Notes: generated by a model from the sequence alone, not told the origin. Shown: positions 54,351-64,000, numbered from the stretch's first letter. The stretch: 64,000 nucleotides of DNA from Enoplolaimus lenunculus (GCA_030248215.1 JASANG010003291.1:59989-123988); one strand, 5' to 3'. Numbers and translations: made by a program.

Positions 54351-54540
54351 GGCCAATGTAAAGAACAGGGGCGGAACAGTATTATAAGCATATTCCTAAG
54401 CCTAAGCGTAAAGCTAAGCGTAAGAATGAGCATGTTTCTAAGCCTAAGCTTAAGCCAAGCAAAAAAATTAGTCAAAAGCTTAAGCTTACTCTATCACAGT
54501 CCCACAGAAAAACGTTGCGCCCCTGATCTTTACATGGGTC
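54351..54540 (-). mobile_element. Tel-A MITE with perfect 8-bp target duplication
   Basis: GGCCAATGTAAAGAACAGGG to TGATCTTTACATGGGTC. GTCTCTGT at 54343-54350 is repeated exactly at 54541-54548. Confidence 0.93.
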
Positions 54541-55428
54541 GTCTCTGTTGTTGCCACTCGGGGGGAAACTGAACAAAAACCCGTTCAATATGACATTATT
54601 TGTGGCAATTCGCAGCAATGGATTCACAAATTTATGACGAGGGGACACAACGTTGTATGCAATAGTGAAAAATATGATGGTGACGTCAAACAGAATTTTA
54701 GTGTTAAACTTGTAATATCTTAGTGCAAAATTGCGGGTTTGTGTCGCGGGTACGGACCTGGATGGTGTCGTTGTTGGACCCGACCGTGGCATTTGTGTAC
54801 CCGATTACCTCTGGTTTCATCACGAACACTGGGGGATCGAAGTATTCAGGCTCTTACGCTTGACCCCTCATTAAACTTCAAAACCATAATTTTGGTTTAA
54901 GATTTAGTAGCAAAATTGCGTTTGGCGTCTCGCTCGCGAGTACAGTTTTATGATGTCGCGAGCCGCCGTCAGCCGTTTGGGAATTCATTAAACACCCACG
55001 TCATTGCCAGGTACAAATTAATTTCTATAAAACGGTTCACCTCAGCTAAAAGTTTGTGACCCTGTATCATTTAGCCAGACATTTTTGACTGATTTCTAAA
55101 GGTTAACTTGGTCATTGATTTCATGAAATGCCTTGGGGAATAATCTTCCAGTCTGTCATGATGCCTAAGCCAAGTTAACCGCAATTGTAGCTTAGTTTAG
55201 TATTTGTTCGAAAATTTCAAGAGCTGCTGGTGGGAAATGTACACGAGTTGAAATTAATATTGCCAACGTCAATCTGAACTGGTAGAATTATTGTTTGGCT
55301 GATTTGTGACCATTTCAAATCCATCAAGAATCCGAACGATACACCGCATACAAAATTGGCTATTTTTCGCTTTTCTTTATTTATGGATCGTCCACGTAAT
55401 AATGCGAGCATAGTTCTAGAAAAATTTG

Positions 55429-55560
55429 CCCATCCACCACCCTTAGGACCAGTGTCAAATGCCCATCCACCACCCTTAGGACCAGTGTCAAATGCCCATC
55501 CACCACCCTTAGGACCAGTGTCAAATGCCCATCCACCACCCTTAGGACCAGTGTCAAAAA
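55429..55560. repeat. 33-bp minisatellite, four copies
   Basis: The unit is CCATCCACCACCCTTAGG then ACCAGTGTCAAATGC. The mirror arm (63010-63140) also has four units but with several differences between units. Confidence 0.85.
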
Positions 55561-55692
55561 ACAATGCTCGCGTACTATTACGTCGCTGACCTATTATGTT
55601 TTAGAGTTTATGGTTTTGACTAATCATAATTAAAATTTCATAACAATTATAGACATTTTTCGTAAATATTCGTGTCGCAGCCGTCCAAACTC

Positions 55693-55782
55693 ATGGCTCC
55701 TGTGTTAGGATGTAACACATTGCTGCAGTTAATCTTATTAGTACCAGCTATTTATTGCGCTAGCTTATCAAATTACATGAAG
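55693..55782 (+). CDS. Ig gene exon 1, signal peptide (residues 1-30)
   Basis: ATG at 55693, donor GTAAGT, phase 0. Encodes MAPVLGCNTLLQLILLVPAI then YCASLSNYMK, a textbook signal peptide. A 90-bp inverted copy with one amino-acid change (Tyr28 to Phe) lies at 62779-62868. Confidence 0.83.
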
Positions 55783-58700
55783 GTAAGTGAATAAACGTCT
55801 ATTTTCGCTGTTAACCGATCTTTTTTTGCTAAAAATTGCAATCATTTCATCTTCAAACGATGAATTAGCGATTACTGTATTTTGTAAGCATGTGAGACAT
55901 GCTTGTCCTGGTGCATATGCAATAAATACAATGTACATTGTGGTGTACGGTCGATACATATAGTCGACGAAAAACGCAGTTGGAGAGGCTGGCAACGTGG
56001 CACAGTGGTAGAGTGCTCGCTTGAGGTTCTATAGGCTGAGAGTTCGATCCCCGCTCTAGCCCGCTTTTCCAGCTGCTTAGTTCAAAGGTATGATGTCCCT
56101 CAGTTCCTACTTAGACTGACATATTTATCAGTTTGAATCTACGACAATTCGTCCATCAACTCTGATTCGCCTGTGGTTTTGTTGGGCCAAAGGTAACGCG
56201 TGTTTATGTCTTTCATACTACAGATACACGTTTCCACCCGGTAAAACAGTCCCGTAGCCAGGTCACCTTGCTAGGTGGGGGCTAAAAATATTTCAGGAGA
56301 CGCATTCAAGGGATTTCAACGAGTTACAAGCAAGGTTGAAAACTTTGTAGGGGTCCAAAAATTTTCAAGGGGGTCTGAGCCCCTATGCCCCCCCCCCCCC
56401 CGCTTGGCTACCGGCCCGGGTGTAGATTGTGGAAAAATTTTGCCATTTCTAAACCGGTCATAAACGCCAAAAGTTCGTTTACCTCGTAAGCTTAATTTTA
56501 TCTCAAAATGCATGAAAATAGGAAATGACACAATTTACCAGAGCATAAAAAGACAATTTTCAGGCCGTTTTCAGCCACTGTTTCTTTTGGTGTTAGAATT
56601 TGTAGAAAAAACTGCTATTTTAAGTAAGTCTTAGGCCGTTTTATTACTGTTGTCTATTGATGTTGTATTTTAGAAAGTAGTCAAAGAATTGCCGTTCAGC
56701 ACGTCAGAAGAACTTATATACAGTAAGTTTCATTGTTTATCATATCGCGTCACGCGACATTTTGTTGATACTCCCATGTTGTGAACTTACTGTTAGTGCG
56801 TTTTTATTCGCCAAATCGCGTCACGCGACATTTTGTTGATACTCCCATGTTGTGAACTTACTGTTAGTGCGTTTTTTATTCGCCAAATCGCGTCACGCGA
56901 AATTTTGTTGATACTCCCATGTTGTGAACTTACTGTTAGTGCGTTTTTATTCGCCAAATCGCGTCACGCGACATTTTGTTGATACTCCCATGTTGTGAAC
57001 TTACTGTTAGTGCGTTTTTTATTCGCCAAATCGCGTCACGCGACATTTTGTTGATACTCCCATGTTGTGAACTTACTGATAGTGCGTTTTTTATTCGCCA
57101 AATCACGTCACGCGACATTTTGTTGATACTCCCATGTTGTGAACTTACTGATAGTGCGTTTTTTATTCGCCAAATCACGTCACGCGACATTTTGTTGATA
57201 CTCCCATGTTGTGAACTTACTGTTAGTGCGTTTTTTATTCGCCATATCGCGTCACGCGACATTTTGCCTATGGTAATGTAAATAAACTTACTGCGATGCG
57301 TTCGGATTTTGCGCTAAACTGTGCAACGGGATATTGCTTTTCTGGTACCGTCCATGATGCCGTATGGCCCCGGCGGGTCATCTCTAGTATATATTGTTTT
57401 ATGTTCGCCGGTATAAAGTAATTGAAATGTATATAATCATACGTAAATCTACAGTTGAATTTGTCCGAACTTCATAGCAAAATCCTGGCTAAACTCGTAA
57501 GGATACTGAATGGAGAGACGTTTGATTAAATATTTTTGCTGATTAAATTATCGTTTGAAGGCCACCGATCATACGGTGATGCATATTGCGGCTGAGTTTT
57601 GAATTCGCATTTCAAGATGAAAATAAAACAAACGGATACAATGCCAAATCAGGCGTTTCTAACGAACAACGTTGCAGAATATTGCAACTAAAACAAAGCA
57701 GCGTTGCTGTATTTTGCAATTAACCATTTCTCACATGAATATTTTCTATTTCCACTGAGACCTACTTTTATGCTAGGATTTGAACTCGGGTGACTGGAGT
57801 GGGAGGCGTATACCATCACCACTCAGCTATAGGAGCTTGACGCTCGAGCCCGAGGGGGCTCTCATGTCTTGTGGTGATTTAGTACTATTTATACGAGTTG
57901 CAATTGTTAAACACGGTGCGATATATACTATTTAACGTATATACACTGCGCTGAGTTGCCTGTAGGCAACTCAATGTGAGAAGGGGATAAAACCAGTTGT
58001 AATTGCATGATATTGCAATCACTCTGATTAGTTGTACAATTAACTTGTTTAAAGCAATGTGTATATTTATTGTTTCAGCGGAACTTGCGGGCAAACCAAA
58101 ACTATCGATTTTATCAGGACCAGATAGTGTTAGCATAGAAATGGGTTCATCGCTAAAACTGACATGTGACGCAAAAGGCGCCCCGCCACCTAAAATCCAT
58201 TGGCTCAAAGATGGCGTTCGGCTGTATCCGAATGATGGACTGCCCGCTGCACAAAATCCTGTCGCGAACGACGTGGAGGGGGTCACCAATTTTGGACACA
58301 AAACACACCAGGAAGCAGGTAAAGCATATTGAAGTCTAAGCTGCGGTCTGTAACTGTCGTTTTAAGCATAAGGCCTACCCTGGTTAAAATTGGTTATAAC
58401 GGTATTTTAACTGTTGTTAGTGATGTCATTTATTACCAAGAGTGGATGATGCATAGTTCAACAAGAATATGCAACTGGATGCATTCTGTGTAGAAACGAA
58501 TATACCCAGCGCGAGTTGCGTTTGCGCGCCCTCCCCCCTTTATTTAGAGGGGGAACAACCGGTGCAAACCATAGTACTTTATGTAGGCGGCGTCAAACAT
58601 GATCCCTTTATAGTTTAATTTATGGTTATTGCATGTGACAGCGACCCCCTCTAAACAAAAAGGGATCGGCCAAAAACGCAACTCCCTCTGGTGCATTTTG

Positions 58701-59974
58701 TACCATGCGGACCCCAAAAAGTTGCACATTGTTGTATTATGCACTCTTGTTATTATGATTTCCAAAATATACCAATTCAACTATAATACCATGAAATAAA
58801 ACTTATTAATTATAATTATTGTTACGCTTAAACATGACATTTTATTATTGATTTCAGGAACAATGAGTGAACTGTTCATTGCATGCGTTACACTGGATGA
58901 TATCGGCAAATACACCTGTGTTGCTGAGAACGGAATCAAGAAAGTTGCCGCAACTGCTCGTGTTATTGTTTCGCCATCACTGCAATCTGCAGTCCGAGGT
59001 AAACTAATTGCAATTGCACAATTTTAAGCTTTTGTTTTTGTTTTGAAGTTTCTTCGTTGACCGCAGCCAACAATGATGTATACAAGTGAACTGATACAGG
59101 ATATATATGACATAATCTAAGCTGTAATAATCCAAAACGGAATTACAATTTGGACTTAGTCCAAGGTCGAATTGTGAATTACAATTTGGAGTTAGTCCAG
59201 TGTCGAATTGTGAATTACAATTTGGACTTAGTCCAAGGTCGAATTGTGAATTACAATTTGGACTTAGTCCAAGGTCGAATTGTGAATTACAATTTGGACT
59301 TAGTCCAGGGTCGAATTGTGAATTACAATTTGGACTTAGTCCAAGGTCGAATTGTGAATTACAATTTGGACTTAGTCCAGGGTCGAATTGTGAATTACAA
59401 TTTGGACTTAGTCCAAGGTCGAATTGTGAGTTGCAATTTGGACTTAGTCCAAGGTCGAATTGTGAATTACAATTTGGACTTAGTCCAGGGTCGAATTGTG
59501 AATTACAATTTGGACTTAGTCCAAGGTCGAATTGTGAATTACAATTTGGACTTAGTCCAGGGTCGAATTGTGAATTCCAATTTGGACTTAGTCCAGGGTC
59601 GAATTGTGAATTACAATTTGGACTTAGTCCAGGGTCGAATTGTGAATTACAATTTGGACTTAGTCCAGGGTCGAATTGTGAATTACAATTTGGACTTAGT
59701 CCAGGGTCGAATTGTGTGTTTTTGGTTCAATCTGTATAACCAAATTATGATTTTAGAAAGCGAGACGACTCTGGTGAAACCTAACGATCAATCAGACAGT
59801 AATCGTTGCGAAATAGCCACTGCTGCGCCACATATCGAACAGTACACTGATTTTCGGCTTGAACGCACGGGTGTCAACGTTCAGCTTACTTGTCGCGCAA
59901 GTGGAACCCCAAAGCCGACAATTGAATGGTTCAATTTTGATGGGACTCCGTTGAGAAATGGGGACCGATTTCAG
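55693..59974 (+). CDS. Secreted two-Ig-domain protein, ZIG/ImpL2-like; 3' end missing
   Basis: Exons 55693-55782, 56674-56722, 58079-58318, 58858-58998 and 59757-59974 join in phases 0,1,1,1 with good GT-AG sites, giving 246 residues and then an open donor (phase 0). Residues 1-23 are a clear signal peptide (LLQLILLVPAIYCA). Ig domain 1 has Cys76, Trp88 and Cys147 in DDIGKYTCVAENG. Ig domain 2 starts about 197, with Cys219 and Trp231, and is cut off before its second cysteine. The layout, short N-terminal segment and the LFIACVTLDDIGKYTC strand resemble the secreted ZIG proteins of C. elegans, which maintain neuron position, and insect ImpL2, an insulin-binding antagonist; this is family resemblance from memory. 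No exon completing domain 2 is present before the inverted copy at 61825. Either the end is outside the window or the locus is rearranged or misassembled. Confidence 0.82.
55886..56124 (+). repeat. tRNA-derived SINE-like element in Ig gene intron 1
   Basis: Hairpin AAGCATGT-GAG-ACATGCTT at the start. Then GTGGCACAGTGGTAGAGTG (A-box) and GAGAGTTCGATCCCCGC (B-box, intact). Mirrored at about 62446-62682. Confidence 0.78.
56245..56415. repeat. GTAGCCAGG-type C-rich element
   Basis: Between CCCGTAGCCAGGTCACC and CGCTTGGCTACCGGCCCGGG, an inverted pair. A run of about 15 C sits inside the right end. The mirror copy (62146-62310) has an equivalent G run. Confidence 0.6.
56674..56722 (+). CDS. Ig gene exon 2 (residues 31-46)
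   Basis: A 49-bp exon: acceptor TTGTATTTTAG, donor GTAAGT, phase 0 in and phase 1 out. Encodes KVVKELPFSTSEELIY. It lies at the very end of the duplicated arm. Confidence 0.75.
56745..57265. repeat. 71-72-bp minisatellite, about seven copies
   Basis: The unit has TCGCGTCACGCGACATTTTG, ACTCCCATGTTGTGAAC and TTACTGTTAGTGCG. It starts 23 bp after exon 2 and immediately after the end of the inverted arm, and is absent from the mirror side. Confidence 0.92.
57266..57719. other. Ig gene intron 2, unassigned part
   Basis: No repeat or exon recognised. Confidence 0.3.
57720..57990 (-). mobile_element. TTAA-271 element with tRNA-like promoter (copy 5)
   Basis: TTAACCATTTCTCACATG to CAATGTGAGAAGGGG, 271 bp; the right TTAA is changed to ATAA. 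The minus strand has TATAGCTGAGTGGTGATGG. The B-box region reads GAGTTCAAATCC, one base off the others. Confidence 0.83.
58079..58318 (+). CDS. Ig gene exon 3, first half of Ig domain 1
   Basis: Acceptor TTGTTTCAG, donor GTAAAG, phase 1 on both sides. Encodes SLKLTCDAKGAPPPKIHW and the LKDGVRLYPNDG loop. It splits the domain between C and F strands, as is common for Ig exons. Confidence 0.9.
58437..58755. mobile_element. AAGAGTG element in Ig gene intron 3
   Basis: ACCAAGAGTGGATGATGCAT to TGTATTATGCACTCTTGTTA, about 320 bp, with CCCCCCTTTATTTAGAGGGGG inside. It is the cleanest full-length copy with both ends. Confidence 0.75.
58858..58998 (+). CDS. Ig gene exon 4, second half of Ig domain 1
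   Basis: Acceptor TGATTTCAG, donor GTAAAC, phase 1 on both sides. Encodes TMSELFIACVTLDDIGKYTC then VAENG, the canonical DxGxYxC strand, and the linker to domain 2. Confidence 0.92.
59140..59713. repeat. 36-bp minisatellite, about 16 copies, in Ig gene intron 4
   Basis: The unit contains TTACAATTTGGACTTAGTCC and AAGGTCGAATTGTGAA; the near-palindrome TTGGACTTAGTCCAA is in each unit. Copies alternate between CCAAGG and CCAGGG types. The length is a multiple of three and the frame is open, running on into exon 5. Confidence 0.95.
59757..59974 (+). CDS. Ig gene exon 5, first half of Ig domain 2
   Basis: Acceptor ATTATGATTTTAG, donor GTGAGG, phase 1 in and phase 0 out. Encodes APHIEQYTDFRL, VNVQLTCRASGTPKPTIEWF and DGTPLRNGDRFQ. 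The matching second half is not found downstream. Confidence 0.9.
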
Positions 59975-60185
59975 GTGAGGCCATATTGTAATTGGGCGGA
60001 CCAGTGGCGTATTACATGGGAGCCACTCAAGGGTGTCCCTATGGAGAGACATTGGAGGACTGTGCCTTCGTCAAGTTGAGCTGGTGTCCCCAAATAGGCA
60101 AAAAGTATACAATCTTGAATTGCAATTGTATAAGCCCCAAAATTATTGTGTGCGCCATCAAAGATCATTTTGTGCGGACGCGCTT

Positions 60186-60573
60186 AGAGCCAATTCGGCC
60201 CAGGCTCGTGCTTAGAGCCAATCAGGCCCAGGCTCGTGCTTAGAGCCAATCAGGCCCAGGCTCGTGCTTAGAGCCAATCAGGCCCAGGCTCGTGCTTAGA
60301 TCCAATCAGGCCCAGGCTTGTGCTTAAAGCCAATCAGGCCTAGGCTCGTGCTTAGAGCCAATCAGGCCTAGGCTCGTGCTTAGAGCTAATCAGGCCTAGG
60401 CTCGTGCTTAGAGCCAATCAGACCCAGGCTTGTGCTTAGAGCCAATCAGGCCCAGTCTCGTGCTTAGAGCCAATCAGGCCCAGTCTCGTGCTTAGAGCCA
60501 ATCAGGCCCAGGCTCGTGCTTAGAGCCAATCAGGCCCAGGTTCGTGCTTAGAGCCAATCAGGCCTAGGCTCGT
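60186..60573. repeat. 28-bp minisatellite, about 14 copies
   Basis: The unit is GAGCCAATCAGGCCCAGG then CTCGTGCTTA, with CCCAGG/CCTAGG variation. It lies after the exon 5 donor, where the rest of the Ig gene would be expected. Confidence 0.92.
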
Positions 60574-60719
60574 CAACAATAATCAAACCAAAAATTTTGT
60601 AATATGATTTAGCACTAAAATTGCGTTTTTGGCTTTCATCTTCCTTCAGTTGAACACTTGTTTCACATAGATATCACACGGCCTCCAAACTAGAACTTTC
60701 TTCAATACTGGAATTTATA

Positions 60720-61160
60720 TACTGTAGTGACCCGAATAAGAGGGGGTCTTCATTTTCAGTCCCAGTCAATAGGAGTCCGTATCCCTTATAAGAGTCCGTA
60801 AACGAATGGAGTCCCTAAACATTGATTAGAGTCTATAAATGTTCATTAACCTTAATTGTAGCGCATAAACGACACCAGGACCAAATAATTTGAGTTCGAA
60901 ACTTTAAAGCGTACATAAATTTTGAAAGTACATTCCTAAGTATAACCTTGAATTATCGCTCAAGCTATTGAAGCTATTGACATAAGACAAATTAACGTTT
61001 AATTCAACGGATAGTTGCAGTACCAGATATATATCAGCAACGAAGGGTGGCGCAGTGTGGATTAAAAATAAATAACAGTCCGTAACCGAAGGACAGGGGT
61101 GTACCCTCTCGAGATGCCAAATCGATATCATTCCCCTCTCTTATTCGGGTCACTACAGTA
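60720..61160. mobile_element. TGACCCGAATAAG element, complete, 441 bp
   Basis: TACTGTAGTGACCCGAATAA at the left and TTATTCGGGTCACTACAGTA at the right, perfect over 20 bp. Partial relatives lie at 17036-17118 and 53212-53455. No coding capacity. Confidence 0.88.
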
Positions 61161-61204
61161 TTTTAATTCGTTAAAAATATTATTTGGTAAAGTGAAAATG
61201 GGAG

Positions 61205-61824
61205 TATGATTAATGGGAGTAGATTAATGGGAGTAGATAATGGGAGTAGATAATGGGAGAGATATGGGAGAGATATGGGAGAGAAATGGGAAGAGAGAGA
61301 GTAGAAAAGGGAGAGAAGGGAGAGAAGGGAGAGAAGGGAGAGAAGGGAGAGAGAAAGGAAGAAGGGAGAGAGTGGAAGGAGATAGTGAAGGGGGGAGAAG
61401 AAGAAAGAAGGAGAAGAGGGAGGAGGGGGAAGAGGGGGAGAGAGGGGGAAGGAGAGAGAGGGAAAAAGGAGGAAAAAAAGAGGAAAGGGGAAGGAAAGAG
61501 GAAAGGGAGGGGGGGGGAAGGGGGGGTGGGTGAGGGGGGGGAGAAAAAAAAAAGGGGGGGGAAAAGAAGGGAGGTCAAAAGGGGGGAGGGGGAGAGGGGG
61601 ATGTAAAGGAGGATGGAGAGGAAAGAAAAGAAAGAAAAAGGGAGGAGAAGAGAAGGAGAGATGGGGGGTGGAGGCAGGGGGGGGGGGGGAGGAGGGGGAG
61701 GGGGGGGGGGGGAGGGATAGAAGGGAAGAAGGGGGAGGGAAAAAAGAAGAGAAAGAGGGAAAGGCGGGAGGGGGGAAGGGGGGGGGAGGGGGGGGGCGGG
61801 AGAGGGGGGGGGGGGGGGGGGGTC
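61205..61824 (+). repeat. G/A-only purine tract ending in long G runs
   Basis: About 600 bp almost free of C and T on the plus strand. It starts with ATGGGAGTAGATA units, passes through GAAGGGAGA units and degrades into G runs of up to about 20 next to the inverted arm. It gives long meaningless reading frames on both strands. It marks the junction with the inverted copy and may be of low sequence quality. Confidence 0.9.
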
Positions 61825-61832
61825 AAACTTAC

Positions 61833-62868
61833 TGTATATAGTTCTTCTGTACTGCTGAACGGCAATTCTTTGACTACTTTCTAAAATACAACATCAATAG
61901 ACAACAGTAATAAAACGGCCTAAGGTTCCTTAAAATAGCAGTTTTTTCTACAAATTCTAACACCAAAAGAAACAGTGGCTGAAAACGGCCTGAAAATTGT
62001 CTTTTTTATGCTCTGGTAAATTGTGTCATTTCCTATTTTCATGCATTTTGAGATAAAATTAAGCTTACGAGGTAAACGAACTTTTGGCGTTTTATGACCG
62101 GTTTAGAAATGGCAAAATTTTTCCACAATCTAGACCCGGGCCGGTAGCCAAGCGGGGGGGGGGGGGGGCATAGGGGCTCAGACCCCCTTACAAATTTTTG
62201 GACCCCTACAAATTTTTCAACCTTGCTTGTAACTCGTTGAAATCCCTTGCTAATGCGTCTCCTGAAATAATTTTTGCCCCCACCTAGCAAGGTGACCTGG
62301 CTACGGGACTGTTTTACCGGGTGGAAACGTGTATCTGTAGTATGAAAAGCATAAACACGCGTTACCTTTGGCCCAACAAAACCACAGGCGAATCAGAGTT
62401 GATGGACGAATTGTCGTAGATTCAAACTGATAAATATGTCAGCCTAAGTAGAAACTGAGGGGACATCATACCTTTGAACTAAGCAGCTGGAAAAGCGGGC
62501 TAGAGCGGGGATCGAACTCTCAGCCTATAGAACCTCAAGCGAGCACTCTACCACTGTGCCACGTTGCCAGCCTTCTCCAACTGCGTTTTTCGTGCGATTA
62601 TATGCATAGACCGTACACCACAATGTACATTGTATTTATTGCATATGCACCAGGACAAGCATGTCTGGTATGCTTACAAAATACAGTAATCGCTAATTCA
62701 TCGTTTGAAGATGAAATGATTGCGATTTTTAGCAAAAAAAGATCGGTTAAGAGCGAAAATAGACGTTTATTCACTTACCTTCATGAAATTTGATAAGCTA
62801 GCGCAATAAATAGCTGGTACTAATAAGATTAACTGCAGCAATGTGTTACATCCTAACACAGGAGCCAT
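61833..62868 (-). pseudogene. Duplicated 5' fragment of the Ig gene (exons 1 and 2 only)
   Basis: On the minus strand, 62868-62779 copies exon 1 (Met to Lys30, Tyr28 changed to Phe), and 61880-61833 copies exon 2. Exon 2 here is 48 bp instead of 49 and reads KVVKELPFSSTEELYT, so it ends in phase 0 and would not fit exon 3 of the plus-strand copy. Splice sites are kept (GTAAGT after exon 1, TTTTAG before exon 2). No later exon follows: the next sequence is the purine tract. It could be a truncated duplicate, a second haplotype joined wrongly, or the start of a paralogue. Confidence 0.72.
62446..62682 (-). repeat. tRNA-derived SINE-like element, mirror copy
   Basis: Inverted copy of 55886-56124. 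The hairpin near 62662 is imperfect (AAGCAT.CCAGACATGCTT), and GCGGGGATCGAACTCTCAGC is the complement of the intact B-box. Confidence 0.75.
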
Positions 62869-64000
62869 GAGTTTGGACGGCTGCGACACGAATATTTACG
62901 AAAAATGTCTATAATTGTTATGAAATTTTAATTATCGATTAGTCAAAACAGTAAACTCTAAAACATAATAGGTCAGCGACGTAATAGTACGCGAGCATTG
63001 TTTTTTGAAACATGGTCCTAAGGGTGGTGGATGGGCATTTGACACTGGTCCTAAGGGTGGTGGATGGGCATTTGACACTGGTCCTGAAGGGTGGTGGATG
63101 GGCATTCTGACTACTGGTCCTAGAGGGTGGTGGATGGGCAAATTTTTCTAGAACTATGCTCGCATTATTACGTGGACGATCGATAAATAAAGAAAAGCGA
63201 AAAATAGCCAATTTTGTATGCGGTGTATCGTTCGGATTCTTGATGGATTTGAAATGGTCACAAATCAGCCAAACAATAATTCTACCAGTTCAGATTGACG
63301 TTGGCAATATTAAATTCAACTCGTGTACATTTCCCACCAGCAGCTCTTGAAATTTTCGAACAAATACTAAACTAAGCTACAATTGCGGTTAACTTGGCTT
63401 AGGCATCATGCAGACCTGGAAAATTATCCGCCAAGCATTTCATGAAATCAATGACCAAGTTAACCTTTTAGAAATCAGTCAAAAATGTCTGGCTAAATGA
63501 TACAGGGTCACAAACTTTTAGCTGAGGTGAACCGTTTTATAGAAATTAATTTTTACCTGGCAATGACATGCCGTGTTTGATGAATTCCCAAACGGCTGAC
63601 GGCGGCTCGCGACATCATAAAACTGTACTCGCGAGCGAGACGCCAAACGCAATTTTGCTACTAAATCTTAAACCAAAATTATGGTTTTGAAGTTTAATGA
63701 GGGGTCAAGCGTAAGAGCCATGAATACTTCGATCCCCCAGTGTTCGTGATGAAACCAGAGGTAATCGGGTACACAAATGCCACGGTCGGGTCCAAAGACG
63801 ACACCATCCAGGTCCGTACCCGCCACACAAACCCGCAATTTTGCACTAAGATATTTCAAATTTAACACTAAAATTCTGTTTGACGTCACCATCATATTTT
63901 TCACTATTGCATACAACGTTGCGTCCCCTCGTCATAAATTTGTGAATCCATTGCTGCGAATTGCGGATAAATCTAATTTGAACAACTAACCCCTGTGTGA

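Larger units (their letters stand above)
54606..56730 (+). repeat. Left arm of a 2.1-kb inverted duplication
   Basis: From GCAATTCGCAGCAATGG to TATACAGTAAGTTT. It is reverse-complementary to 61825-63964 along its whole length, with scattered substitutions and small indels. It contains exons 1 and 2 of the Ig gene, a 33-bp minisatellite, a SINE-like copy and a C-rich element. The break lies exactly in the donor region of exon 2. Confidence 0.92.
61825..63964 (-). repeat. Right arm of the 2.1-kb inverted duplication
   Basis: Reverse complement of 54606-56730. The arms differ by scattered single-base changes and small indels (by eye a few per cent), so this is not an exact mirror. It carries inverted copies of the Ig gene's first two exons, the 33-bp minisatellite, the SINE-like copy and the C-rich element. 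Confidence 0.92.

Noticed and set aside
58003-58332. The upstream methionines at 58003 or 58060 as start of the Ig protein
   Set aside because: The sequence before 58079 is an intron end (TTGTTTCAG). Exons 1 and 2 supply a signal peptide and matching phase.
59150-60079. A 309-codon frame that begins in the 36-bp minisatellite and includes exon 5
   Set aside because: The true exon begins at 59757 after a TTTTAG acceptor in the phase required by exon 4. The repeat part is intronic and the frame simply happens to be open.
61210-61865. Several 80-120-codon Gly/Arg/Glu or Pro/Ser-rich frames
   Set aside because: They are translations of the purine-only tract on either strand. Composition alone explains them.

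Overview
The window looks like a repeat-dense, AT-rich nuclear segment from a nematode. Two observations carry the assignment. A four-exon gene at 18044-22135 has the full architecture of a nematode cuticle collagen: N-terminal membrane segment, homology block, R-x-x-R processing site, cysteine-bounded Gly-X-Y blocks and a C-terminal YCPCP tail. In addition, dozens of short dispersed elements carry runs of TTAGGC, the nematode telomere hexamer. The large introns filled with small transposons are unlike Caenorhabditis and point to a larger, repeat-rich genome. The genus cannot be told from this sequence.

Three host genes can be assembled from exons whose splice sites and phases agree. (1) 10230 to 541, minus strand: a nine-exon gene for a 589-residue MFSD13A/TMEM180-like membrane transporter, apparently complete. 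(2) 18044-22135, plus strand: a four-exon, 282-residue cuticle collagen, apparently complete. (3) 55693-59974, plus strand: the first five exons of a secreted two-immunoglobulin-domain protein resembling the C. elegans ZIG / insect ImpL2 group. Its 3' end is absent because the locus runs into a G/A-rich tract and then an inverted copy of the gene's own first two exons (61825-63964). No common pathway is evident: one is a polytopic transporter, one a structural cuticle protein and one a secreted Ig protein.

Most of the window is non-coding repeat. The commonest elements are three related subfamilies of small terminal-inverted-repeat transposons (called Tel-A, Tel-B and Tel-C here). They are usually 140-310 bp, begin GGCC(C/A)ATGT, make 8-bp target duplications and hold variable TTAGGC runs. 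A second family has TTAA target sites, is exactly 271 bp in all five good copies and holds a tRNA-like A-box/B-box pair. Further families are TA-flanked elements with CACTG ends (GTC and GTT types), a GCAAGTTTTTGC-ended family (GCA type), an AAGAGTG family with C-run/G-run hairpins, a tRNA-derived SINE-like family and one clear hAT-type MITE. Tandem arrays include an 18-bp satellite at 37760-40395, flanked by direct repeats, and minisatellites of 23, 28, 36, 39, 53 and 71-72 bp.

Layout: 1-10.2 kb transporter gene with repeat-filled introns; 10.2-18 kb intergenic repeats; 18-22.1 kb collagen; 22.1-55 kb a long gene-poor stretch of mixed transposons with the satellite in its middle; 54.6-64 kb the inverted duplication with the Ig gene inside. 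No transposase, reverse transcriptase, retroviral or Polinton-type coding sequence was seen. All elements found are non-autonomous.
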